From Corynebacterium sp. MSK041 (lineage in GTDB: Bacteria; Actinomycetota; Actinomycetes; Mycobacteriales; Mycobacteriaceae), in assembly GCF_030232265.1 (NCBI RefSeq), contig NZ_JASPJK010000001.1, positions 62,001 through 126,000 on the forward strand: a DNA stretch of 64,000 nucleotides, given 5' to 3'. The position numbers were made by a program, and so were the translations under genes. Below, piece by piece: positions 51,095 through 58,770 of this stretch. Under the pieces are notes generated by a model that made no database searches, was not told the DNA's origin, and worked only from the letters and a program-made list of their open reading frames with translations. How positions within the stretch are numbered: position 1 is the first letter of the stretch; each line of letters opens with the position of its first letter.

Positions 51095-52068
51095 TACCAA
51101 GTGAGCGTCATACCCCGCAAGACACAGCAGCCTGGGAGCGACTAGAGCGGTACGACCACCTACTACACCCAGCAGCAGAAGAAAAAGCCGGCCACGCAAT
51201 CAAGGTGATACGGGAATTCGCCGACGCGGGCGACTGCTACCTATCCACCTCATGGGGCAAGGACTCAACCGTCCTCGTAGACCTCGCAGCCCGCGCAGAC
51301 AGGAAAATCCCCATCGTCTCCCTTGTCATCGACGGGTACGAGCTACCAGGCACCAGCGAAGTCCGCGACATGATGCTCACCCGCTACACCCACCTGGACT
51401 ACCACGAGCTGACCTTGCCACCACAGCCCAACCGCTGGTGGGACACCACCACCATCAAGCGCACCAAATACGATGCTGACATCGGGTGGCGACTCATCGA
51501 AAAGCGATTCGGCCCACGCCGTATCACAGGTATACGGGCAGAAGAATCACGCATACGGTCACTCGTACAGCACCGCTTCGGAGACGCCACTACCAACACA
51601 GCGCGCCCCATCGGCACCTGGACCGCCACCGACATCTTCGCCTACCTCGCAGGACACCAACTCCCCATCCACCCCGCCTACGCCATGAGCCACGGCGGCA
51701 CCCTCGACCGCCGCTGGCTCCGCGTCCACGCACTCGGAGGAGTCACCGGTGCAGACAAAGGCCGCGCCGACTGGGAACAACACTACTTCGGGGATGTAAT
51801 CACATCATCCAGACTCCGAGACCATGTGATGCCGATCCTGCCAGCAAACCGACACGACGCACTCCCCGCATCCACCATCGCAGCACAGACAGACACGCAC
51901 ATCTCAGTGGTGCAGCACCACCTCGAGCAATGGCAGAAAGACGGCCTAGTCGCAGGGAAAGTCTACGCAGGCAGACAACGCTGGCACCGCACCATGGAAT
52001 GGCCACCACAATCAAAATGGTCACCCCCAGAAACACCAACAACAGAAGAAACGCTCTTCCCTCCCTAA
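51088..52068 (+). CDS. CysH-like PP-loop ATPase of the type IV-B operon
   Basis: 326 aa. N-type PP-loop STSWGKDST at residues 53-61, IPIVSLVIDGYELPGTSEVRD, and GIRAEESRIRSL as in CysH. The C-terminal Cys motif (ECGxH) needed for PAPS reduction is absent, and only one Cys (C50) is present, so it is not an assimilatory reductase. A C-terminal ~70-residue winged-helix-like segment (STIAAQTDTHISVVQHHLEQ) suggests nucleic-acid binding. CysH-like genes are a recognised companion of subtype IV-B effector genes. It could adenylate or thiolate nucleic acid; unknown. Confidence 0.8.
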   Translation: MLIPSERHTPQDTAAWERLERYDHLLHPAAEEKAGHAIKVIREFADAGDCYLSTSWGKDSTVLVDLAARADRKIPIVSLVIDGYELPGTSEVRDMMLTRYTHLDYHELTLPPQPNRWWDTTTIKRTKYDADIGWRLIEKRFGPRRITGIRAEESRIRSLVQHRFGDATTNTARPIGTWTATDIFAYLAGHQLPIHPAYAMSHGGTLDRRWLRVHALGGVTGADKGRADWEQHYFGDVITSSRLRDHVMPILPANRHDALPASTIAAQTDTHISVVQHHLEQWQKDGLVAGKVYAGRQRWHRTMEWPPQSKWSPPETPTTEETLFPP

Positions 52069-52105
52069 AAACTAAACACTCATAAGAAGCAAAGGAGCAC
52101 CCCAC

Positions 52106-54616
52106 ATGAAAAACCGAGAACTCAAAATCAGCACCGCTCCAAGCAAAACCTCCGCACGGTGGACCAACAAACTCACCACCCTCCAAGACATGACAGCAAT
52201 GGCATACGACCCCATCACTGTCGACTGCACAAAAGACACATACTTCTCCCTCCCCAAAGGAGAAAAAGACAAGCACAAAGACGTCGGCGGATTCGTCGGC
52301 GGACACCTACGTGAAGGCAGGCGCCGCAAAGGCCACGTCCTTGCCCGCTCCCTGGTAACCCTCGACTTAGACAACCTCCCGGCTGACGTCGACCTGGCCG
52401 CCGCCCTCGCTGACACCCTCCCATATGCATGGCTCGCCCACACCACACTCAGCCACACCACCGACAACCAGCGCTGGCGCATCTGGGTGTGGCTGACCCG
52501 CGACGTCACCGCCGACGAATACGGCGCCGTCGCCCGCCGCATCGCCCAAGACATCAACCCCGGCCTCGACTGGTTCGACCCCTCCACCTTTGAGCCGGAG
52601 CGACTGATGTACTGGCCGGCCACACTTACCGACGGCGACTACCACGTCGAAGTATCCAGCAAGAAGGACATCCTCAACCCCGATGATTTCCTCGCCCGCT
52701 TCGACGTATGGCAGGACGTCACCACTTGGCCCGGCATCACCCCAGACCAAGCCAAAGCGTATTTGGACCGCGGGAAGCTCGACGACCCACGCGACAAGCC
52801 CGGCATGCTCGGCGCCTTCAACAAGGCGTACCCCATCACCCGCGCGATCGAAACGTTCCTGCCCGAGGTGTACAAGCCCGGCACCACCAAAGACCGCTAC
52901 ACCTACACCGGCGGCACATCCTCCAACGGCCTCATCGTCTACAACGGCGGCCACTACGCCTACAGCCAGCACGCCACCGACCCCGCAGCCGACGGACACT
53001 CACACTCCGCCTTCGACCTCGTACGCATCCACAAATTCGGCAACCTCGATGCAGACACATCTGCCACCACACCAGCAAACAAGAAACCCTCGTATGTGGC
53101 GATGATGGACTTCGTCAACAACGACCCAGGCGCCAAGGCTGAGAACGCCAAGGCCACCGCCGCAAGGATCGACGAAGTATTCCACCCCATCACCAACGGG
53201 GACAACGAAACCTCCGATGCATCACCGAACCCGGCAGACGAAACAGGGGAGAATCAGACCACAGACAAGGACTGGCTCCTCGACCTCGAAACCAAAAAAG
53301 AAGGAGGCTTCAAAGACACCATCGGCAACTTCGAACTCATCCTGAAAAACGACCCCCGCTTCAACCACATCGCCTGGAACAGCCACGCCTCACAACTCGA
53401 AGTCCAAGACCCCCAGAAACTCCCCTGGAAACAAGTCAAACCAGGCTGGACAGACAACGACGAAGCCAGGCTCAAAACCGAAATCGCCCGCACCTACGGA
53501 GGCCTCTACGCACCCACCAAAATGAACGACGCACTCCTCTCCACCGCCTCCGCCCGCGCCTTCCACCCCGTCCGCGACTACTACAACAACCTCCTCCCAT
53601 GGGACGGCACCGAACGACTCGACACCCTCCTCATCGACACCCTCGGAGCAGAAGACACCCCCTACACCCGCGCAGTCACACGAAAAACCCTCGTCGCCGC
53701 ACACCGCCGCACCTTCCAACCCGGCTGCAAATTCGACCACGTCCTCACCCTCGTCGGGCCCCAAGGCGTCGGAAAATCCACCATCTTCGCCCGCCTCGCC
53801 GGCCAATGGTTCTCCGACTCGCTGACCATCACCGACATGAAGGACAAAACCGGCGCCGAAAAACTCCTCGGAAACCTCATCGTCGAACTCTCCGAGCTCG
53901 CCGGCATGCGCAAAGCAGAAGCCGAACCAGTCAAAGGCTTCATCTCGCGCACCGAGGACAAGTTCCGTCCCGCCTACGGCCGCACCGTCCAGACCTACCT
54001 ACGCCAATGCATCATCGTCGGCAGCACGAATGCAGACGAGGGGTTCCTGCGCGACACCACAGGCAACCGACGATGGTGGCCCGTCCACGTCACCGGTCAC
54101 GGCTGGCTCGGACGCCCGCACGACCTCGACGACTACTACATCGACCAAGTCTGGGCAGAAGCTCGCCAACGCGACCAGGAAGGAGAACAACTCTACCTCA
54201 CCGGAGAACTCCTCGAAACCGCCGAACACATCCAAGCCGAAGCCGTCGAAGCAGACGACCGCGTCGGCATCGTCCAGGAATACCTCGACAAGGTACTCCC
54301 CGGAAACTGGGACGCCATCCCACTCATGGCACGCCGTATCTACCTCAGCGACGGCACCATCTCCGAAGCCTTCGTCGAAAACGCCATGTGGGACAACGCC
54401 AGCAAACGCACCAGCGTCTCCAAAATCGAGATCTGGTCCGAATGCTTCGGACGCGACCCGGACGCCATGCGCAAAATCGACTCCCACGAAATAACCGCCA
54501 TCATGCAGCAGATCGACGGGTGGGAAGACACAGGACGCCGTGAACGCCTACCGCTCTACGGGCGCCAACGCATATTCCGCAAAATCGAATTTCGTTCGGA
54601 TGTTCTGGCAGGCTAA
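52106..54616 (+). CDS. VapE/virulence-associated E primase-helicase
   Basis: 836 aa. N-terminal primase-like part with VTLDLDNLPADVDLAAAL (D-x-D pair) and a C-terminal VirE/VapE AAA+ helicase: Walker A LVGPQGVGKST near residue 550, Walker B LIVELSELAG, and sensor GSTNADEGFLRDTTGNRRWW. Acts as phage replication initiator/helicase. AAAGGAG precedes ATG 52106. The gene is followed by an iteron cluster. Confidence 0.9.
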   Translation: MKNRELKISTAPSKTSARWTNKLTTLQDMTAMAYDPITVDCTKDTYFSLPKGEKDKHKDVGGFVGGHLREGRRRKGHVLARSLVTLDLDNLPADVDLAAALADTLPYAWLAHTTLSHTTDNQRWRIWVWLTRDVTADEYGAVARRIAQDINPGLDWFDPSTFEPERLMYWPATLTDGDYHVEVSSKKDILNPDDFLARFDVWQDVTTWPGITPDQAKAYLDRGKLDDPRDKPGMLGAFNKAYPITRAIETFLPEVYKPGTTKDRYTYTGGTSSNGLIVYNGGHYAYSQHATDPAADGHSHSAFDLVRIHKFGNLDADTSATTPANKKPSYVAMMDFVNNDPGAKAENAKATAARIDEVFHPITNGDNETSDASPNPADETGENQTTDKDWLLDLETKKEGGFKDTIGNFELILKNDPRFNHIAWNSHASQLEVQDPQKLPWKQVKPGWTDNDEARLKTEIARTYGGLYAPTKMNDALLSTASARAFHPVRDYYNNLLPWDGTERLDTLLIDTLGAEDTPYTRAVTRKTLVAAHRRTFQPGCKFDHVLTLVGPQGVGKSTIFARLAGQWFSDSLTITDMKDKTGAEKLLGNLIVELSELAGMRKAEAEPVKGFISRTEDKFRPAYGRTVQTYLRQCIIVGSTNADEGFLRDTTGNRRWWPVHVTGHGWLGRPHDLDDYYIDQVWAEARQRDQEGEQLYLTGELLETAEHIQAEAVEADDRVGIVQEYLDKVLPGNWDAIPLMARRIYLSDGTISEAFVENAMWDNASKRTSVSKIEIWSECFGRDPDAMRKIDSHEITAIMQQIDGWEDTGRRERLPLYGRQRIFRKIEFRSDVLAG

Positions 54617-54619
54617 GCC

Positions 54620-54776
54620 GGGACAATGGGGTGGGACAAAACCCGCAACACTTTGTCCCACCCCTCCGCCAGACCGGGACAAACGGGACAAACCAAAACT
54701 TTGTCCCGCACTTTGTCCCATGCACTTTTTGTAGCGCAAGCAGCAAAAACACCAATACTGGGACAAACGGGACAAA
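54620..54776. repeat. GGGACAAA iteron cluster, candidate phage replication origin
   Basis: Eight exact copies of GGGACAAA or its complement TTTGTCCC, at 54633, 54652, 54676, 54685, 54700, 54712, 54760 and 54769, and one near-copy GGGACAAT at 54620. A degenerate TTTGTCCA appears at 54873. Pairs are spaced 9 bp apart. The cluster sits directly behind vapE in a 291-bp gene-free gap with A/T-rich tracts (54777-54800), which suits an initiator-binding origin. Confidence 0.65.
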
Positions 54777-54907
54777 GTTTTAACTAAAAGACTTTACAGA
54801 AAACAGGGGAGCGTTATGTGCAAAAGGGTACACACCATGCCTAAATCAGACACCTAACTAGAAAACACCCCGACTTTGTCCACCCAACACAAAAAGGAAC
54901 CACAACA

Positions 54908-55189
54908 ATGCTCGAACGAACAATCGAACAAACACTGGTACGCCAAACCAAAAAAGCAGGAGGAATAGCCCCAAAACTCACCAGCCCAGGAACCGCCGGC
55001 ATGCCAGACAGGCTCCTCATCCTCCCCGGCGGACACATCTGCTTCGTCGAACTCAAACGGCCAGGACAAAAACCACGCCCCATCCAACAACGACAAATGG
55101 AACGCCTCACCAACCTCGGCTGCATGGTCCGCACCATCGACCACCCCAACCAAATCCAAGGACTCCTCAATGAAATTCGTTCCGCATGA
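54908..55189 (+). CDS. VRR-NUC domain nuclease
   Basis: 93 aa, a complete stand-alone VRR-NUC: GIAPKLTSPGTAGMPDRLLI, ICFVELKRPGQKPRPIQQRQ (E-x-K core) and a terminal helix. Probably a phage structure-specific nuclease working with the SNF2 helicase whose gene overlaps it by 20 bp. Confidence 0.88.
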   Translation: MLERTIEQTLVRQTKKAGGIAPKLTSPGTAGMPDRLLILPGGHICFVELKRPGQKPRPIQQRQMERLTNLGCMVRTIDHPNQIQGLLNEIRSA

Positions 55190-56537
55190 CTACCAGCGCT
55201 ACACCACCCAGTTCATCATCGACCACCCAGAGTGCGCTGTCCTGCTAGGTCTCGGCATGGGTAAAACAATCTCCACCCTCACCGCCATCGACGAACTCAT
55301 CAACAACCGCTTCGAAAACAACAAAGCACTCGTCATCGCACCCGTCCGCGTCGCCCGCGACACATGGCCCGCAGAGATTGAAAAATGGGACCACCTCACA
55401 AACCTCACCATCAGCCCCATCATCGGCACCGCACAACAACGCACCGCAGCCACAAGCCGCCAGGCCGACATCTACACCATCGGACGCGAAAACATCCCCT
55501 GGCTCATCAAACACCACGGCAAACACTGGCCCTACGACATGGTCATCATCGACGAACTCTCATCCTTCAAAAACCCCCAAGCCAAACGCTTCAAAGCACT
55601 CAAAAAAGTCCGCCCCCATATCAACCGAATCATCGGACTCACCGGCACACCAGCCCCCAACAGCCTGCTAGACCTATGGGCACCATTCCGGCTCATCGAC
55701 AACGGACAACGCCTCGGCCAATACATCACCCACTACCGAGACCAATACTTCCTACCCGACAAGCGCAACGGCCAAGTCATCTACTCCTGGAAACTCCGCC
55801 CAGGCGCAGACCAAGCAATCTACGACAACATCGCCGACATCACCGTGTCCATGCGCACCACCGACTACCTCAAACTGCCTGATGTCACACACCAGCACAT
55901 CACCGTCAACCTCACCCCGAAAGAGAAGAAAATGATCGACACCCTCAAACGTGATCTTGTCGTCGATATTGGAGACGAGACCATCGACGCCGCCAACGCC
56001 GCCACACTATCTATGAAGCTGCAGCAGCTCGCGGGGGGAGCGATCTACAGCGAAGAAGGCGACGTTATTGAAGTCCATCCCCAGAAGATCCAAGCGCTCA
56101 CCGAGCTTGTAGACCAGGCCGACGGCAACACACTACTGGTCTGCTACTGGTTCAAACACGAGCGTGACCGGATACTGTCCGCAATCCCCAACGCACGCAT
56201 CCTGGACACTGAACAGGACTTCAAAGACTGGAACGCCGGTAAAGTGCAAGTTGGGTTGATCCACCCAGCCTCTGCCGGCCACGGGCTAAACCTCCAATCC
56301 GGCGGGCACATCATGGTGTGGTTCACCACCCCGTGGTCACTAGAGCTTTACGAGCAGGCGAATGCAAGGCTTCACCGGCAGGGGCAGACAGAGCCGGTGA
56401 GCATCATCCACATCGACACCGCAGACAGTATCGACCAAGACGTACACGCAGCATTAGAGCGGAAGGACACGACACAGTCCGCACTCATCGCAGCGGTCGC
56501 GGCCGAGCTAGAAAAAGCGGAGGGGAAGGCAGCATGA
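55170..56537 (+). CDS. SNF2-type DEAD/H helicase
   Basis: 455 aa. Motif I LLGLGMGKTISTLTAI, motif II MVIIDELSSFKN (DELS box), motif III GLTGTPAPNSLLDLW, motif V-VI GHGLNLQSGGHIMVWFTT and QANARLHRQGQTEPV. Short phage form without accessory DNA-binding domains. Common partner of VRR-NUC in actinophage and Gram-positive phage replication modules. Confidence 0.9.
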   Translation: MKFVPHDYQRYTTQFIIDHPECAVLLGLGMGKTISTLTAIDELINNRFENNKALVIAPVRVARDTWPAEIEKWDHLTNLTISPIIGTAQQRTAATSRQADIYTIGRENIPWLIKHHGKHWPYDMVIIDELSSFKNPQAKRFKALKKVRPHINRIIGLTGTPAPNSLLDLWAPFRLIDNGQRLGQYITHYRDQYFLPDKRNGQVIYSWKLRPGADQAIYDNIADITVSMRTTDYLKLPDVTHQHITVNLTPKEKKMIDTLKRDLVVDIGDETIDAANAATLSMKLQQLAGGAIYSEEGDVIEVHPQKIQALTELVDQADGNTLLVCYWFKHERDRILSAIPNARILDTEQDFKDWNAGKVQVGLIHPASAGHGLNLQSGGHIMVWFTTPWSLELYEQANARLHRQGQTEPVSIIHIDTADSIDQDVHAALERKDTTQSALIAAVAAELEKAEGKAA

Positions 56538-56794
56538 CCGACAAGAAACTCCACGACACCGGAGAACCACTACCGGCGGGCCGTCTATCCATCAACTTTA
56601 AACACGCGGCATGGATTGACGAAGCAGAAGCCTTCTATGAACCGGAAACCAGATTTCGCCGCTCTATAGAAGAATTTGTGCAGGCCATGCAGGAGCTGAA
56701 GCCGGAACTGGAAAACGTCACTGTCAGACTCGAAGCGGAACTCATCGAGTCAACTATCGAGACCATGCGCCGCCGTTGGGCACGACGAATCTAA
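56534..56794 (+). CDS. 86-aa phage protein
   Basis: ATGA overlap with the helicase gene. Helical: FYEPETRFRRSIEEFVQAMQ ... VTVRLEAELIESTIETMRRR. Unrecognised. Confidence 0.6.
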   Translation: MTDKKLHDTGEPLPAGRLSINFKHAAWIDEAEAFYEPETRFRRSIEEFVQAMQELKPELENVTVRLEAELIESTIETMRRRWARRI

Positions 56795-56805
56795 GGAGCA
56801 GCACC

Positions 56806-56973
56806 GTGGAACATACCCATAGGTCAACAATCGAAAGCATCGAAACCCGCATCGTCTCCCGGACGTGGGGAGACCCACTTGAAACCCGCGAATATGAAAC
56901 CACCATCACCTTCGACGGGCTACTACCACTCGACCCACGTAAACCAGTCTGGATCACACAGGAGCAACCATGA
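56806..56973 (+). CDS. 55-aa phage protein
   Basis: GTG 56806 after AAGGAGCAG. RSTIESIETRIVSRTWGDPL then beta strands ending KPVWITQEQP. Overlaps the next ATG (ATGA). Unknown. Confidence 0.55.
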   Translation: MEHTHRSTIESIETRIVSRTWGDPLETREYETTITFDGLLPLDPRKPVWITQEQP

Positions 56974-57662
56974 CCGTCACCGAATGGGAACTACGTCAAC
57001 AAGCCCGCCAACTCGCCGACGCATACGCCACCCTCCAAGAACTCAAGTGGACCCCACCTCGGCCACCCAATGTGAAAGTCATGCGCTCCCAAGACGGCCC
57101 GCGGTCACCCATCCCAGATAACGACTGGGTATTAAATCTCGAATACGAACTCACACGTGACACGCCAGATGAGAGTATCCCCGGTGGGCTCCGCACCATC
57201 GCCTGCGATGCATTGTCCTACACCACCGCTAAACCGCACACCAAAGACGGCAACGGTTACTTAGACGATCCGCGCCCCGGAATCCTCTGTGCGCACATTG
57301 CTTTCCAGGCGCAGGTCATCGCCGAAGACTTCCCAGCCGCCGAAGACCTCATGGAGATCATGGGTGAGCAAGATGCCTACATTCGCCGATGTATCAACAA
57401 ACGCTTCGGAGGGCCGGCACAAATCCAGCACGAGATGGCCAACGTGAGACCAACCGGCTACGGCACAGCAGCCGACATCGCGCCCCTAGTCTCCGCCGCC
57501 ATCGGACGCACCATCACGCGAAAGCAGATTACTTGGTGGGGAAGGAGCGGACGTATCACACAACATCTCAAAGACGATGGCACCAGCGTCTATGAGCTGG
57601 CTGAAGCGATTGACGCTGCCAAGAGCTACCGAGACGGACGACGGCGCACAGCGCTTGACTAA
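56970..57662 (+). CDS. 230-aa phage protein with C-terminal HTH, possible late regulator
   Basis: N-terminal helices, a middle segment with IAFQAQVIAEDFPAAEDLME, and a C-terminal HTH (ADIAPLVSAAIGRTITRKQI ... HLKDDGTSVYELAEAIDAAK). Last gene before the early terminator and directly upstream of the packaging genes, the place where late-transcription regulators usually lie; inferred. Confidence 0.65.
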   Translation: MTVTEWELRQQARQLADAYATLQELKWTPPRPPNVKVMRSQDGPRSPIPDNDWVLNLEYELTRDTPDESIPGGLRTIACDALSYTTAKPHTKDGNGYLDDPRPGILCAHIAFQAQVIAEDFPAAEDLMEIMGEQDAYIRRCINKRFGGPAQIQHEMANVRPTGYGTAADIAPLVSAAIGRTITRKQITWWGRSGRITQHLKDDGTSVYELAEAIDAAKSYRDGRRRTALD

Positions 57663-57693
57663 ATATCCGCACTGTAATTACAATGCTTGATGG

Positions 57694-57724
57694 AAGACCT
57701 ATCCAATTTGGATGGGTCTTTTTT
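57694..57724 (+). terminator. Intrinsic terminator of the early/replication operon
   Basis: AAGACC-TATCC ... GGATGGGTCTT with an AATT loop followed by TTTTTT. Strongest classic terminator in the phage. Confidence 0.9.
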
Positions 57725-57755
57725 CATGCCCAGACACACGGGGAAGCCGGGCATG
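57725..57755. repeat. Hairpin CATGCCC/GGGCATG
   Basis: Seven-bp perfect arms at 57725-57731 and 57749-57755 immediately behind the terminator, in the gap before the HNH gene. Confidence 0.4.
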
Positions 57756-57778
57756 ACACAAGGCTGTAGCAGAAAAGA

Positions 57779-57810
57779 GGTCGCCCCCATCGACGCATAG
57801 ATGGGCGACC
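57779..57810 (+). ncRNA. Hairpin with GCATA loop, related to 40930-40951
   Basis: GGTCGCCC...CATC pairs with GATG-GGCGACC (11 bp, 2-nt bulge); loop GACGCATA. The CCCATC-(N)-GCATA-GATGGG core recurs at 40930-40951. It probably lies in the 5' leader of the HNH/terminase mRNA. Confidence 0.4.
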
Positions 57811-57860
57811 CAAAACGCTGGGTGCAACTCCCGCGACAGCCACAAAGAGAGGAGGCACAC

Positions 57861-58148
57861 TTGGCCTGGAGTAACAAAGGACATGTGTCAGCCACGACCA
57901 GGCGCCGCATCCTCAGCAGAGACAACTACACCTGCCAAAACTGCGGACACAAAGACATCACAAGCGCAAGCCTAGAAATCGACCACAAAAACAACACACG
58001 GAACGCCACCTACAACACGGACGCGAACCTGCAGGCGCTGTGTTGTGGCTGTCACCACCGTAAGACGCTACGTGAGACTCGCGAGGGGCACCGGCGACGC
58101 GTTGCCAGGGGTAGGTATCCGATGGAGCGCCACCCTGGCCTGATCTGA
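57861..58148 (+). CDS. HNH endonuclease next to the terminase
   Basis: 95 aa. TCQNCGHKD, LEIDHKNNTRN and NLQALCCGCHHRKT form a complete HNH with Cys4 zinc site. Such nucleases assist terminase-mediated cos cleavage in many phages with this gene order. TTG 57861 is the chosen start: GAGAGGAGG sits 6 bp upstream, whereas ATG 57801 lies inside the leader hairpin. Confidence 0.85.
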   Translation: MAWSNKGHVSATTRRRILSRDNYTCQNCGHKDITSASLEIDHKNNTRNATYNTDANLQALCCGCHHRKTLRETREGHRRRVARGRYPMERHPGLI

Positions 58149-58168
58149 CACCCCGTGCATAATATGCA

Positions 58169-58200
58169 GCCCCCTAGGGGGGCTACCCCTCCCCTAGGGG
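58169..58200. promoter_or_regulatory. Twin CCCCTAGGGG palindromes before terS (candidate cos/packaging or operator site)
   Basis: CCCCTAGGGG at 58171-58180 and again at 58191-58200, exactly 20 bp apart, the first within a longer inverted repeat GCCCCCTAGGGGGGC. Located between HNH and terS, where cohesive-end sites of HNH-terminase phages are expected. Confidence 0.5.
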
Positions 58201-58308
58201 GCCACGAAAGCCCCGAGGGTAAAGGCGCTAAGGCTGTGTACGGGTCTGAGGGATGGGGTTTATTCGCTGTATGTATAGTTTTCATTTTGTTTTTGAGGGG
58301 TGATTTTC

Positions 58309-58758
58309 ATGGCTGGTCGTGGTCCTGCTCCGAAGGATCCTGCGCGTCGTGCTCGGCGCAATAAGGGGCCGGAGATGCAGATTATTTTGTCTGAGCCGAC
58401 GCCGCAGCCGAAGTTGCCGGAGCGTATGCCGAATGGTGATCCGTGGCCGGCGCGTACTCGTGCTTGGTGGCGTATGTGGGGGAAGGATCCGTTGGCTGCT
58501 GAGTTCCGTGCGACTGATTGGGCGGAGTTGATGGATACTGCTGTGCTTCATGGGTTGTATTGGTCTGGTGAAGTGAAGCATGCGGGGGAGCTTCGTCTTC
58601 GTACTGCGAAGTTTGGTGCGACTGCTGAGGATCGTGCGCGTTTGCGGATTCAGTATGCGGCGGCTGATGAGGCGGATGATAAGCGTGATCGTCGGCGTGC
58701 TGGGCAAGTGAGGGAGGAGACGAAGAAGCGGTACGGGAGTTTGCGCGCTGTGGACTAG
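58309..58758 (+). CDS. terS: Terminase small subunit
   Basis: 149 aa. GRGPAPKDPARRARRNK start, typical of actinophage small terminases, then WPARTRAWWRMWGKDPLA and a helical oligomerisation region ending KRYGSLRAVD. DNA-recognition subunit of the packaging motor. The ATG 58309 follows GAGGGG. The coding strand switches here from A/C-rich to G/T-rich. Confidence 0.8.
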   Translation: MAGRGPAPKDPARRARRNKGPEMQIILSEPTPQPKLPERMPNGDPWPARTRAWWRMWGKDPLAAEFRATDWAELMDTAVLHGLYWSGEVKHAGELRLRTAKFGATAEDRARLRIQYAAADEADDKRDRRRAGQVREETKKRYGSLRAVD

Positions 58759-58770
58759 GGAGGTGTTGGC

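Noticed and set aside
51088-52068. Assimilatory PAPS reductase (cysH proper)
   Set aside because: The C-terminal ECGxH catalytic Cys motif is missing and only one Cys is present; genomic context is phage/CRISPR.
54620-54776. GGGACAAA repeats as a CRISPR array
   Set aside because: Units are 8 bp, occur in both orientations and have irregular short spacing, so they are iterons rather than CRISPR repeats.
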